From positions 2,044,501 to 2,108,500 of the forward strand of contig PYIU01000010.1 of NCBI GenBank assembly GCA_003415625.1: 64,000 nucleotides of DNA. The letters are read 5' to 3'. This DNA is from Aquanectria penicillioides. Its lineage: Eukaryota > Ascomycota > Sordariomycetes > Hypocreales > Nectriaceae. The notes under the pieces are model-generated. The model was not told the origin of the DNA, searched no databases, and saw nothing but the letters and a program-made list of their open reading frames with translations. The position numbers were made by a program, and so were the translations under genes. Of the stretch, positions 1 through 10,663 are shown one piece after another. Numbering within the stretch: the first letter of the stretch is position 1; each line of letters begins with the position of its first letter.

Positions 1-2034
1 GGCACCAACAATGTCGTCCGCCTGCGCACAGTCGAAACGTGGTTGAACAGCAACGATCAGGGGTCGCTCGCTCCCTGTCCGCGTACTTGTGGGCCACGCC
101 GCTGCTGAAACAGGCCCTGGAGCGACAGGGAGTGTGTGCTGTCAGCGGAGCGTCCCCTAACGGGCATTCTGCTCGTATCGATGCCTGTGGTTCTCAATAA
201 CGTGTTCGACACCTGGTTTTCCTTGCCTAGAATAAAATTCCCATAAGGCTTCATTTGAGCACCACCAGGGTATGTTGGACTGATGCCAATTACCGCCGAA
301 CAAAACATCGGACTTACCCAAATCATCAAATTCGGGCAGGGAAATACTCTGTACAATCAGGTCTGATCTGTGGATGATCGACTGCTGCATACGTAATCAC
401 CAGTAAATTGAGATAAAATTCGCGGCCCGGTAATTGTTTTCCCGCCAACACACCGATCCTTGTCGCGTTGTTGAGGATAGCCTCGGATCTCGAATGACCG
501 AGTTAAAAAAAATTGGCTCGCTGGCGTAGCTGTGGCGTTTAGGACGACCAGTTGACGCTTCATTTGCCTCATTTAGTCCGACGTGTTGCTTCATGTATAA
601 AAGGTAACAATGATGATGGCAAGGTGACGTAAAGGGGGAAATGAAAGGCCAGCCAAATTCTCATTCGCAGAAAGCGTAGCTAAACGTTTATGTATAAGAG
701 TAATGAATCATCACCTTAAGTTGGGACGATACCCACGCACCATATAGCATCCTCTCATTATTGGGGACGGGGAGATCTGACTCGGCTGTACCTGAGCCTG
801 GAACCTGGGGTTATTTTCTAGAAGGCCCATTGCGGGAAGGGTTTCAAATTCAGCTGTTCCCATCCGTTGTTCCATAGTGTTGTAGATCCCGAAACTACTG
901 GTTGGGTATTTAGATACTCCAGTTTAGAACAGGTGGGCCTGCATTAAATGCTTCGATAACGTAGGGTCTACTTTCTATTAATTGATCAAAAATAACGACT
1001 ATAAATTGTTCAAAATGCAAAGGTGCCATATCCATCTATACGTTTGATGCGCGATTCTGTCTACGTGTGATCTGGGTTCTCAAACTAAACTCCAGTTAAC
1101 TCTCTGAACTAGCTATGAATACAATAGCGTTTTTGAATAGAAGAATTTACAGCTTTCTTATAAGGGTTCATTTTCAATCATTATTATAATCCACATAGAA
1201 ATCTAAAAGCCATGTTATAACATAGCTCACACTGAAAATGAGTGCCGGAATGCGATGCTAGCTTACCCTACAGACAAACAACACCAAATGATACGATGTT
1301 GACAATTCTTATCCCAACACTATCAAACAGACGGTTTTAATCAATCAAGTCAAAAAACCACATCATTTCATTCTTCTAACCATCTCAACAGTGGTGACAC
1401 AGCGGCCATGACGTGATTTTCGCATCAATTCACAGGTCTGATGCCAAGCGGAGCTAGAAAGCAGGGCCATCGTTTGCCATTTCTTGGCTCTACCCAACCT
1501 TGCCCTGACATGGGAACCGTTTCGAAACGGAGACAAATAACCGAGACTCAGCAGGCCATGCCAACTTCAAGTTGTGTTTGTAAATTTGGGACTTTTAGAA
1601 GCTCAACCTCTCCTCTTTTTTTCGTGGGTTGTTTCAGGTAAGATTGGCAAGGGGCGTCAGTGTTTTGGATTTGAGGAACTCCTGGCTACCCTGTACGTGG
1701 ACTTCGTCCGAAACGCCCATCTTTTTCCTCACAATGTGATGACACTGACAATACTCACAATACTCGCAATGTGACCGACAATATTAGATTGAAGGTCCCG
1801 AATGCGGTTTGAAATGCTTCTTAGCAATAATTCTCTGTGAATCTACGTAGTCATAGTGTGTTACAGCTAATTCAAGTCTTCTAAGGACAATTTACAAGCA
1901 GGTGCTCATATCAAACATTTCACGCTGACATAAATCAAGTAGAATAATGAGTAGTAGTATTATCAGGTACACCAATTCGCGCAAGCACAGAAATCGCCAC
2001 GTCGCATAGGTATTGAAACGACTTTCTGCTCTAT
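1..2034. other. Left-edge intergenic region, no supported gene
   Basis: I find no convincing gene in this 2 kb. The open frames are short, overlap on both strands and match no family I know. The least poor candidate is a minus-strand frame at 157-390 rich in Trp and Asn; it could be the last exon of a gene, but nothing around it supports that. A degenerate CACAATACT-like repetition lies near 1,735-1,790. The right end is downstream of the permease gene, so its 3' UTR and polyadenylation site probably lie at about 1,900-2,034. Confidence 0.5.
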
Positions 2035-3690
2035 CTAACCAAGCAATTTCATAGGCATCTTGTGCCAGGGGGTCTTTGTACTCGGGACCGTCTCCATTTC
2101 CTGGTCTCGCGTTTCCGTTGCAAGAATCTCCTCAAGACCAGTGTGGAGGTCAACGTCCTCAGGAGCACGAAGCCAAGGCTGGCTCCAGGTGTAGATTCGG
2201 TGGGCAGCGTAAATGACGAGGAAAATCGGGAGACCGACATAGGCAGTCAGGAAGGATGACGCGGTAAAGTTTCCAGGGAAGAAAACGGAGAAGCCGTTTA
2301 GGAGCAAAAGCAGGCAGAAGAAGGGAAGGCATGCCCAGGCTGCGTATGGCTGAACCCATGACTTGTATGGGATATCGGTAACGTTCTGGGCCTGGCAGGC
2401 CTTGCGGAATCGAAGGAAGATGACACAACAGCAGATCCAAGAAATGAAGCCAGCTGTGTTGGTAAGGTTAATGAACCAGTTGAAAACCTGGCTGGTTTGA
2501 GAGCTGGCATTGAGGTAGGCGAGCAGAGCGAAGATGGCACTTGTTAGGACTGCATAAATGGGAGTTCCGTACTTGTTGCAGCGAGTAAAGATCTTGGGCG
2601 CATTGCCGACCATGGCTAGCGAGTAGAGAGATCGACTCGACATGTACAGGAATGAATTTCCGGATGACCAGGCCGAGGTGATGATGACGGCGTTGATGAC
2701 GCTATCCAGGCCAGCAATGCCGGCTTCTTTAATAGCAATGACCCATGGGGATGCAGCTGCACCAACGCCGTTGACCAGACCGGGAGCATCACTGCTGCAG
2801 ATGACACCGATGGCCAGCACTCCAAGAACGTAGAAAATGACCAGACGGTAGGCAAAGCTCATTCCAGCTCGTCGCAAGTTCTTACGAGGGGACATCAGCT
2901 CACCACCGGTCAAAACGATGAGCTCGGGTCCAAAGTTGAAGGAGAACATCGAAAAGACGAGGGCGTAAATGAATGCGCAAAATCGGCCTGCAGCGCCATC
3001 AACGAGGTATTCCTTCGTTGCCCCAGGGTTCTGCCAATATCGGAAACCCAGTCGGTCTCGGTTCGGGCCACCACCCCAGAACAGGATAAAAGACATGAGC
3101 AAAAGTCCAATGATCATGAAGACTTTAAGAGAGGCGAACCAGAACTCGGATTCGGCATAGTATTTGACCGGTGCAAGGTTGAGTGCAAGGATGACAAGCA
3201 GCATGATTGTGACCCATACGGCGACATGAACGTTGTTTGGCCAATAATCAATAACGAGAGCTGCAGCTGTGATCTCATAGGCGACGATGATTCCGAAAGA
3301 GTACCAGTATAGATAGCCCATCGCGAAACCAAGACTTTCAGACACGTAGCGGCTGCCGTAGGACGCCATGGAGGAACCGGGGAGAGGGAGGTAGCTGCTG
3401 ACCTCGGTGGTTGCAGTGACGATTCCCATGACGAACAGACAAATGATGCAGTAGGCCAAGAAGACCATACCAGGACCGGCGGTAGCAAGCGCCTGGCCAG
3501 CACCGACAAAGAGACCTGTGCCAATCGTGCCGCCAATGGCAATCATCTGGGCCTGGCGAGACTTGATGCCACGCTGGACCGTCGGGTGAGGCATGCCATC
3601 GATTTCGTCAATGTCTCCCTGCTTTGCGGAGACGGCTCGTTCAGCAACGACTCCATCCTTGAGATCGATTCCTTTCTCGTCAGAAGCCAT
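2035..3690 (-). CDS. Amino-acid permease (AAT/APC family)
   Basis: Single-exon gene for a 551-residue plasma-membrane amino-acid:proton symporter of the yeast amino-acid transporter type. The hydrophilic N-terminus (about 45 residues) is followed by the classic first membrane segment with the motif IAIGGTIGTGLFVGAG. About twelve hydrophobic segments follow, with a conserved loop reading FGPELIVLTGGE, and a charged C-terminal tail. Length and layout fit the fungal family exactly. The ATG at 3,690 is chosen because it gives the usual cytosolic tail. The substrate cannot be read from sequence; general, proline or dicarboxylic amino-acid permeases are all possible. The gene reads away from the next gene's 3' end, leaving 583 bp of upstream DNA. 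No break or odd residue seen. Confidence 0.95.
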   Translation of the reverse strand: MASDEKGIDLKDGVVAERAVSAKQGDIDEIDGMPHPTVQRGIKSRQAQMIAIGGTIGTGLFVGAGQALATAGPGMVFLAYCIICLFVMGIVTATTEVSSYLPLPGSSMASYGSRYVSESLGFAMGYLYWYSFGIIVAYEITAAALVIDYWPNNVHVAVWVTIMLLVILALNLAPVKYYAESEFWFASLKVFMIIGLLLMSFILFWGGGPNRDRLGFRYWQNPGATKEYLVDGAAGRFCAFIYALVFSMFSFNFGPELIVLTGGELMSPRKNLRRAGMSFAYRLVIFYVLGVLAIGVICSSDAPGLVNGVGAAASPWVIAIKEAGIAGLDSVINAVIITSAWSSGNSFLYMSSRSLYSLAMVGNAPKIFTRCNKYGTPIYAVLTSAIFALLAYLNASSQTSQVFNWFINLTNTAGFISWICCCVIFLRFRKACQAQNVTDIPYKSWVQPYAAWACLPFFCLLLLLNGFSVFFPGNFTASSFLTAYVGLPIFLVIYAAHRIYTWSQPWLRAPEDVDLHTGLEEILATETRDQEMETVPSTKTPWHKMPMKLLG

Positions 3691-4273
3691 GATGGGGGCG
3701 GTGATGGTGTTGCCAAGACTTCAGGGGTGGAGGATATTGAGGAGAAACGTTGAAACCGTGAGTTCACAGCATGGAGACTACGAAAGAAAGAAAAAAGTAA
3801 ATTCCTTGGCCTTTTTGTACACAAAATCAATTCTATAGATACAGGGGATTATAGACTTGCGTGATGTTGCCTATCTATCGAGTTGATAGATTGACGCTGA
3901 TGGTTATCTTTTATCCTGGTCTCCGGAATACGACGCTCATCAAGGACCGCACGGACGGATGATAAACATCATTGGCGCGATTGGGCGACCGGGGGGTTGA
4001 TGCCTATCGATGCTCTCTCTGTTTCAATTCTTTGGGGTAAGTCGAGCCGGGCTGGACCTCTTGGCGCCAATGGAATTTGACTTTGAGACGGACTTGCTTG
4101 GAATAATTGTGGCCGGTGTTAGCGTGTCTCGAGCTGAAGCCGTCTCCTGTCAGATTATGGACGCTGGTGAGCTTCAGTATGTGAAGCCATTCATGGGTAA
4201 TGCCAGATCGGCATGGGTCACGAACGCCATGGAGCCTTTGGTACGATATTGGTAATAGAATACTATTGGGTTT
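3691..4273. promoter_or_regulatory. Upstream region of the permease gene
   Basis: This gap lies upstream of the minus-strand permease and downstream of the minus-strand regulator ending at 4,274. It must hold the permease promoter. I see no convincing open frame. The A/G-rich run near 3,780-3,800 (C/T-rich on the permease strand), just before the start codon, is the kind of pyrimidine tract common near fungal transcription starts. No specific binding site is claimed. Confidence 0.4.
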
Positions 4274-6459
4274 CTACGTAAAGCATAGGTGGCTATGTCT
4301 AGTATCGAGAAGCTTGAGCCAGCTTATTCCAACATCATCCAAGTCCCGTCGCTGTTCCCATATCTGCTCTGACAGTTGATGTGCCACATCAAACGTCCTG
4401 ATACCGCTCTGTCGCGAGCACCGACGGAACCAAGCCGAGAATTTAGCTTGAATATCATGGCTTAGAGCCTCACACGCCGCCACGAATCCCGCCCATGCAA
4501 AAGTCGCAGCGCATTGAACCGTGTCTCCACCGAGCTCTTGGCAATTTAAAAGGAAGTTGAGTGCTTTTTCGACCCGGTCTTGCAGGATCATGGGGTCGAT
4601 GTCATGGATCCTGCGATAAAAGTATATGAGAAGGGCTTGGTGCAGAGCAAGCATCATCTGGTTTATCAAGTCGCGGTTTGCTGTGGCTTGCGACCTAGAC
4701 TCGGACTGCGTCCATTCCTCGGGGCAGTTGTCGGCCGTGGGGTCCCAGCTGCAGATGCATTTCTCGAGCACCTTGGCCCTGAGTAGATATTGTGGCCATG
4801 TCAAGTTGGCCTCGCTCGGTGATTCCTGGAGTGCGTGTCTCTCATTCGCAAGCCTGGTTGCTTCTGAGAGCAAGACGAGGAATGACTCGGGCACGCCGTA
4901 TATAGATGGATAGAGTGATAGCTCCCAGCGACCCGGGATAGCCAATAATAGGTCGTTAACTCCTAGAGCAAAGTTCTTCTCCATTGAGAGGCGTTGGTCT
5001 AGTCGGCCGTCCCAGCTTCGTGCTCGCAGCGGAGATAGTTCTTGTTCTTCAACTGAGAGAGCCGTGCGGACGGTGTGGTCTACTTGACTGGGCGCCGTGA
5101 TAAATGTGCTTTCGTGCATTATGCGTACATATGCATAGCAGTGATGTAATAATCGAACCTTGCGAGACTTGTGCGCTTTTTTCAGTCCGCGCTGTCGAAT
5201 GAGGGCGTCCGTATCCAGCAGGTAGCATCGGGTGTGTTTCCAATTACCACTGAAGACCTATATGCAGAACAGACAGGGAGGTTAATAATCGTAAGACTTG
5301 CGCAGGACGGAAGGGATGTGGCTACTTACAGACGCTGTAATCATGGATAAGAGACTCATGACTATGTCTTTATATTTGGCTCGTTTGGGAATAGCCCCTT
5401 GCTCGTTTAAAGTCATCTTTAGCGACTGCTGGGCGAGGTGAAGATATTGGTTGGCTCTGGACTTCCAATGCTGCGCTTGCTGGCCCGGTGCTAATGCTGC
5501 AATGTGGAAAGCACTAATGGAGAGGAGCGCCTGGAAGACACAGAGACTAGCATTGTTGGGCGGCTGTCCCATGGTTAGGGCAGCAAGCGTGTTCATGGCG
5601 CTTGGCAAGAACAGTATCCTCCATGGTGTCTTGTGAGACGACAAGGGCGAGAAGAGACGCACGACGGCGTCTTGGTAGTGAGAGAGCAGGACGGGAGCAT
5701 CAGAGGGGGCGTGACCAGAGACGGGGAAGGCCAAGCCAGGAGCTAAGAATGCGGTGTTGCGTAAGCCTTGAGAGAAGGCTCGGTCTGTCCCTATGTGGGA
5801 TGGGATGTTTATGGAATTGACCAGAGACTGTGGAGACGGCAGGTCATCTATAAAGAGGATATCATCATGCAAGGGATCTGGGAGGTGCGAGTCAAAGGTG
5901 TTGTCGTCGTGGGCGTCATTCTGGGAGAAGATCATGTGCACATCGGCAAAGGACGATAGGACGGTATCGATATCCTCGTCCTCACGCGGCAGGGACTCGG
6001 GACAACGGAGATGTCGGTGGGCGTTGAGGGACTCCCGGACGAGTCGACGGGAGCAGTAGCACCGAGTTTAAAGATGGTGAAGGGGCCCTTGATAATCTCG
6101 ACAGTTCCGGCGGCTGCAGCCTCCTCGAACTGGGCACTTTCCGAGTCGAGAGAGGAGAGCAGGCTGCTGGCAATGTCCGGAGGCACCGACGAGACCATGC
6201 TCTGGCTCATCTTCTGGCGGTAGGCTTCGGTGAAGAGCGGGCGGCGGAACCTGAGGCCGTTGCCATCGCTGCGCGGTTCGTTCTGGAGAGCAGGGTCGTC
6301 GCACCACTCGTAGGTGAAGGTGATGCGAGTCTCGTAGCCCCCGCACGCAAGCCCCAGACGCTCGCATGCCAAGCAGGCCGGACGTGTCTCGTCGCACTTG
6401 ATGTGAGAGCGGCGACAGGTCGAGCAGCCTCCGAGGGACCGGGTCTTTGGAGGGGCCAT
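4274..6459 (-). CDS. Zn2Cys6 transcription factor with Fungal_trans_2-type domain
   Basis: Three-exon gene, modelled as 6459-5986, 5920-5330 and 5257-4274, giving about 682 residues. The N-terminus has a zinc cluster with all six cysteines in order (CSTCRRSHIKC, then CLAC and LAC), the DNA-binding domain of fungal regulators. The middle and C-terminal parts read like PF11951 (Fungal_trans_2): an SPL-SHKTPWR block, then VFSGNWK, and RKVRLLHHCYAYVRI across the last splice. The second intron (72 nt) has a GTAAGT donor. The first intron (65 nt, GTGAGG to CCCAG) keeps the frame and is preferred, although the skipped sequence also reads as an acidic peptide, so a frameshift there is an alternative. 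The target genes are unknown; the permease just downstream is a natural guess only. Confidence 0.85.
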
Positions 6460-7254
6460 GTTGGGCGGGCTGCGGGATGGCAGATAATAGCGGAGAGCGG
6501 AGAGCGGGCTGTGGATCTGGGGTAAGTTTCTTGTTTCTGCTTTCGTCTCTGCTCTCTTTGGTTCAGTTCATGCACGGCGTCCTGGGGTTGCTGAACACGA
6601 CCGGCCTGGATCAACGCCTGACCAGCCGCTGGACCAGGGCCGTGGGAAAGCAATGGCGAGACGGGACGAAAGAGGACGGGGGTTTGAAAGAGGCAAGTAA
6701 TTGTCCCTGGTTGGAGCAGCAAGTCCAGCCGAAGCCGAATCGTGTTTATCGGGCGCAAAGGGAAAGTTATCCGTAGAGGAGAAGCAGAGGGACGGTAGCG
6801 TCGACGTCTTATCTCGCCTTATCCAAAGCTCTAGGAAAAGCCCTTAACCCAGTCGAGCCTGGTCTAGTTGTGAAGAATTGTGGGATCGTCGGAGAAGGGC
6901 GCGGGGGTGCCGGGGAGAGCGAGGCGGCGACCCAATGGCATGCGACAGCGATGGAGGCATGTCACAGCGAAAGGTGACGACAAAGTCAGACGCGAAGGTA
7001 GGAGCATTGACTCGAACGGCCAACGGGCAGACGACCAGACGACTGGGACGGCGTGCCGAGTGTGTGGTTGAGACCAGAAGAACGGAAGAGAGCCACTTGG
7101 CCAAGATTGGTTATTGCGTTCCAAATACTTCAATTATGATTCTGTGCTCATGCTCAAACTACTCATTTGTTTGCATTATCCTGTTGAGAATCATACTCTC
7201 GTGAACCTAGTCAATCGTGTCGCCATGATGATCTGAGGCTAGGGCTTGTCGTGA
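6460..7254. promoter_or_regulatory. Upstream region of the Fungal_trans_2 regulator
   Basis: Upstream DNA of the regulator starting at 6,459. The overlapping open frames here are short, run on both strands and show no family resemblance, so I read this as promoter and leader sequence. The last bases carry the end of an alternate frame of the short zinc-cluster gene (see 7,355-7,974). Confidence 0.35.
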
Positions 7255-7354
7255 CTAGCAATTTTCCACGCGTCCAGCCAGGAATAAAGACCTGCTCGAA
7301 GTTTCTCGATATTTGTAGAATGAACCATCGTATCGCTCGAGTCCAGCGGCGTGG

Positions 7355-7974
7355 CTAATTCTCTGCTGTTGCATTGCCTGAATTAATCGTTGATTTCCAC
7401 AATGCGGGTCGAACATCTGCGCCAGCCAGCAATCCCATGTCGTCACCGAGGGCATCACAAGATTCCAAATGGATATTCTTATTGCGGCGACGAGTTTCGT
7501 CATCAAACGCCTCGGGACTTGCATCCACGGAAAAGACGCCAAAGTTCTGGATAAACAGCGACACGCCCTGCGCAAACGATGCTGTCTCTCCGCCTTGTAG
7601 TGCGTCGATGGTGCTGAGTATCTCCCAGACCCTATGGCTCGGGACTATGGGGTTGGCAGAGCCTGCAACAATAATTAGCAGGTATCTGGCAACCCGATGA
7701 ACTCATTTTGGCGGTTACCATTGCCAATTGTTATTTCGCTTCGTTGCGACTTGGCGTGCGGTAGCTGGCCTCGCTGATGTGGGCGGCCGCTGCTGCTACC
7801 GACCCAGTGCAACCTTACATCGTAGCCTTCGCAGTCGAAGCCGTTATGAAGGCATCTGTAGCATTTTGGTTTTCGTCCATCGCACTTGATCTTGCGGCTT
7901 CGACATGTCCAACATCCCGTAAATGTCTTGTTGTGTTCGCGGAGCTGATGCCTCGGGCGGGGGCGGGTCGTCAT
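7355..7974 (-). CDS. Short Zn2Cys6 zinc-cluster protein, possibly truncated
   Basis: Two exons, 7974-7719 and 7662-7355, joined across a 56-nt intron (GTAACC to TTGCAG), give about 187 residues. Residues 20-50 hold a complete fungal zinc cluster (CWTCRSRKIKCDGRKPKCYRC), so it should bind DNA. A normal regulator of this class is three to four times longer. The second exon reads plausibly until about 7,490. From there the next frame, open to 7,255, also looks protein-like (a segment around WDCWLAQMFDPHCGNQ) and would add some 65 residues. This may be a frameshifted gene or a remnant of a larger regulator. It lies divergent from the FMN dehydrogenase gene, with which it shares a promoter region, so a local regulatory role is possible but unproven. 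Confidence 0.6.
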
Positions 7975-8841
7975 CTAGGTGCCGAGAAAGTAGTGGGCAC
8001 CGCTGCGTGGTGCGATGACTGCGAGTAGCTGTGAGCTGGAGCAAGTTGAAGCTGACTCTTTTCAGTTGGCTTCGATTCCAGACTGAATGAGAGCACGGCG
8101 AGAATCGGAGCTTGCTGCTGTCGTCTCGGGTGAAGGCAGTCTTTAATATCCTCAAGCAATGGTACGACGTGCGGTTGGCCGTGACAAAACGACAATATGC
8201 TGCGCAATATTTATCGATTAACGTCTGCAGTTGCCATTTTTCCGCAATTATATTAATTATCAATCCTCAACTTGGCCCAGTTGGCGGACTTCGACTCGGC
8301 CCAGTCACGACCCGGCGATCCGAAGCACTGTGCAAGTGGCGTTGGATCCAATATAGCATCGCAGTTCTAGATTCTTGCGTCTTTTCAGCTGTTGAAAGTG
8401 GTGCTACTATGCCACGTATCCCTGACCCCCCATAGGCGGTGATAAATTTGCCAAGCAAAAAGGAGAACACCCTTTCACCCAAGTCCAAACGCCTGAAGCA
8501 TGTGAAGCAGCCACAGCCTGATAGGAAGCCAAAGTGGGCACCAGCTGATAAAGGCAAAGCCGATGAGATAGCGGCCGCCATCTCAAAAGAAGGATGCAGA
8601 AGCGGTCGCTTTCCAGATTCACAAAAGCGGAGACACGTCGCATTGTCCAATCACAGCTCTAGCAGATTCATCCGCCAAATGGATGGATGCTTCCGGCAGA
8701 GCCACGATGGTACATAAAAAATGCCCAGTTTGCGAACTTGTTTAGCTCTACAACTTGAAGTTTGTCTCTCTGTGTTTTGGCTCTTTACTCTTCATTTTGA
8801 ATTTTTGCATAGCATTGCGAATCCCCTCATAGACAGAAATC
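7975..8841. promoter_or_regulatory. Divergent promoter region
   Basis: 867 bp between the divergent zinc-cluster gene (minus) and FMN dehydrogenase gene (plus). No convincing gene: the 127-codon minus-strand frame at 8,267-8,650 has atypical composition and no recognisable motif. An ACATAAAAAA tract lies about 130 bp before the dehydrogenase start, followed by a T/C-rich leader. This arrangement suits shared control of the pair. Confidence 0.4.
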
Positions 8842-10330
8842 ATGGCCAACCGTGGACGCACGCTCGACCCGCAGGTCTTCTGCATCAAGGATCTCGAACG
8901 TCTGGGATCTGCCAAACTTTCAAAAGCTCACAGAGGTAGCTGCTGCGGCAATGTTCAAGGAGACTTCAAAGCTGACTGGATGCAGAATATTACAACGAGG
9001 GAGCTATGGACCTCCTCACGTAGGCCGCACAATTCAACCTTCGTTGAGTCACCACTAACATCTAATCCAGCCTCCGCGACAATGAAAACGCATATGATAG
9101 ATACAAGATCCGACCCAGGGTGTTGCGCAGCCTTGCAAACCTTGATCCCAGCACCACGCTGTTTGGATGCAACGTCAAGTTTCCCTTTGGCTTCGCCCCC
9201 ACCGCCATGCAGGCCCTTGCTCACCCCGACGGCGAATGCGGAACTTCTCGAGCTTCAGCGGCCATGGGCGTCGCCATGGGTCTTTCCGGTTACTCTACCA
9301 TGCCTCTGGAGGATGTGATTGCGCAAGGAAAGGGAAACCCCTACGCAATGCAGCTCAGCTTGTTGAAGAACAAGGTCGCATCCAAGCAGTTGGTCGAGCG
9401 AGCAGAGGGTAAGCGCAATGACCTCGCAAATGCGTTCGATGGCTGACATGAAATCGTAGCTGCTGGATACAAGGCTCTTCTTCTTACCCTTGATGCACCA
9501 TTCTTGGGCCGACGACTGAACGAGTTCCGAAACTCATTCGGTGTGCCCAAGGGAATGGAGTACCCTAACCTCTTCCCTGGCGTAGACGTCTCCAACCTGG
9601 AAGATGCCGGAGACTCAATGGCTTACGGTGCGCATAAAAATCTCCTTAAGAATGAAATAAAACTGACCTTGAATCAAGACGACACCATTGAGTGGGGTGA
9701 GCTCATTTCATACTACCGCAGCATCACCAAAATGCAGATCTGGGGCAAGGGCAGTAAGTGACGAGTCTACAACGAAAAAAAAAAAAAAAAAAAAGGAAAC
9801 GACTTACAAATTCTAGTTTACACCGCTGAAGACGTAGAGCTCGCTATTAAGCACGGCTTTGACGGCATCATTATTTCCAACCACGGTGGTCGCCAGATGG
9901 ACACCTCCCCTGCCACTCTCGACACCCTCCGAGATCTCGCACCTATTGCCAAGGGCCGAATCGCCATTGCCATTGACGGCGGTATTCGACGTGGAACCGA
10001 TATTTTCAAGGCCCTGGCTCTGGGTGCCGAGTTTTGCTTTGCCGGACGCCCTGCTATCTGGGGATTGGCTGTCAGTGATCATCTCAATCTACTTCTGAAC
10101 CCTTGACTAAACATGCGCGTTTTACTAGTACAACGGCGAGAAGGGAGCTAAGCTTGCCCTTGAGATCCTCTATGATGAGTTTGTGACTTGCATGGCATTG
10201 GCAGGGTAAGTTTTCTTGAAACCCCGAAGAAGAATAATTCGCTAACGACAGTAGATGCCGCAATGTGTCTGAAATCACAAAGGACCACCTTTCCCTCCTT
10301 CAGCCGGATGGGATTCTGTGCAAGCTGTAA
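8842..10330 (+). CDS. FMN-dependent 2-hydroxyacid dehydrogenase/oxidase
   Basis: Eight exons: 8842-8935, 8986-9019, 9071-9408, 9460-9627, 9679-9753, 9817-10070, 10129-10205 and 10255-10330, about 371 residues. All seven introns are 49-63 nt with GT-AG ends and keep frame. The product is a glycolate oxidase/lactate dehydrogenase-type TIM barrel that oxidises a small L-2-hydroxyacid to the oxoacid using FMN. Visible signatures are the lysine in IWGKGIYTAEDVELA, the catalytic SNHGGRQ (His and Arg) and the phosphate-binding DGGIRRGTDIFKALALGA. The segment PYAMQLSLLKN stands where plant enzymes have QLYVYKD, so the substrate-shaping tyrosine is absent; as I recall, a fungal subgroup shares this. 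No cytochrome b5 domain or clear targeting peptide, so probably cytosolic. The substrate is not predictable. Confidence 0.93.
9775..9794 (+). repeat. A20 homopolymer inside intron 5
   Basis: An uninterrupted run of twenty A residues lies inside the 63-nt fifth intron of the FMN dehydrogenase gene, between donor and acceptor. It makes up about a third of the intron. Likely length-variable between isolates; no function implied. Confidence 0.9.
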
Positions 10331-10663
10331 ATCCAATTATATACCAACAAGGAGAAGAAAACATTGTGGGAGAGGGAGGAGTCTACCCTGTGTATTCATA
10401 ATGCATATGAAAATAGTTAGTTATCTAGATGACCTTGAAATTACTCATTTGACGTCAATCTCTACCTGCATTTCATTATGTGATATGATGATTAACCAAG
10501 TTGGGCATGACCAAGGTTTCATCATATCCCATTTTTATCCAAGTTTTCTATTCCTTTGGGCTTAACACATTCACATCGTTGGGCTGCGAGGGCACACCGT
10601 GGCAACCGAGATGATTTATCCAGTAAAGTGTCATTCAAATATCTATCGTTACTCTTATAAAAT
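10331..10663. terminator. Convergent 3' region
   Basis: 333 bp between the ends of the FMN dehydrogenase gene (plus) and the reductase-like gene (minus). A/T-rich with no supported gene. It should contain the 3' UTRs and cleavage sites of both; exact sites cannot be read. Confidence 0.4.

Noticed and set aside
157..390. Possible last exon of a minus-strand gene at the left edge
   Set aside because: No family resemblance, no partner exon and overlapping frames of equal quality.
5921..5985. Frameshift in the Fungal_trans_2 regulator
   Set aside because: A 65-nt intron with GTGAGG donor and CCCAG acceptor keeps the phase, so no sequence error is needed.
8267..8650. 127-codon minus-strand frame in the divergent promoter
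   Set aside because: Composition unlike a protein, no motif, and it lies in the region expected to be promoter.
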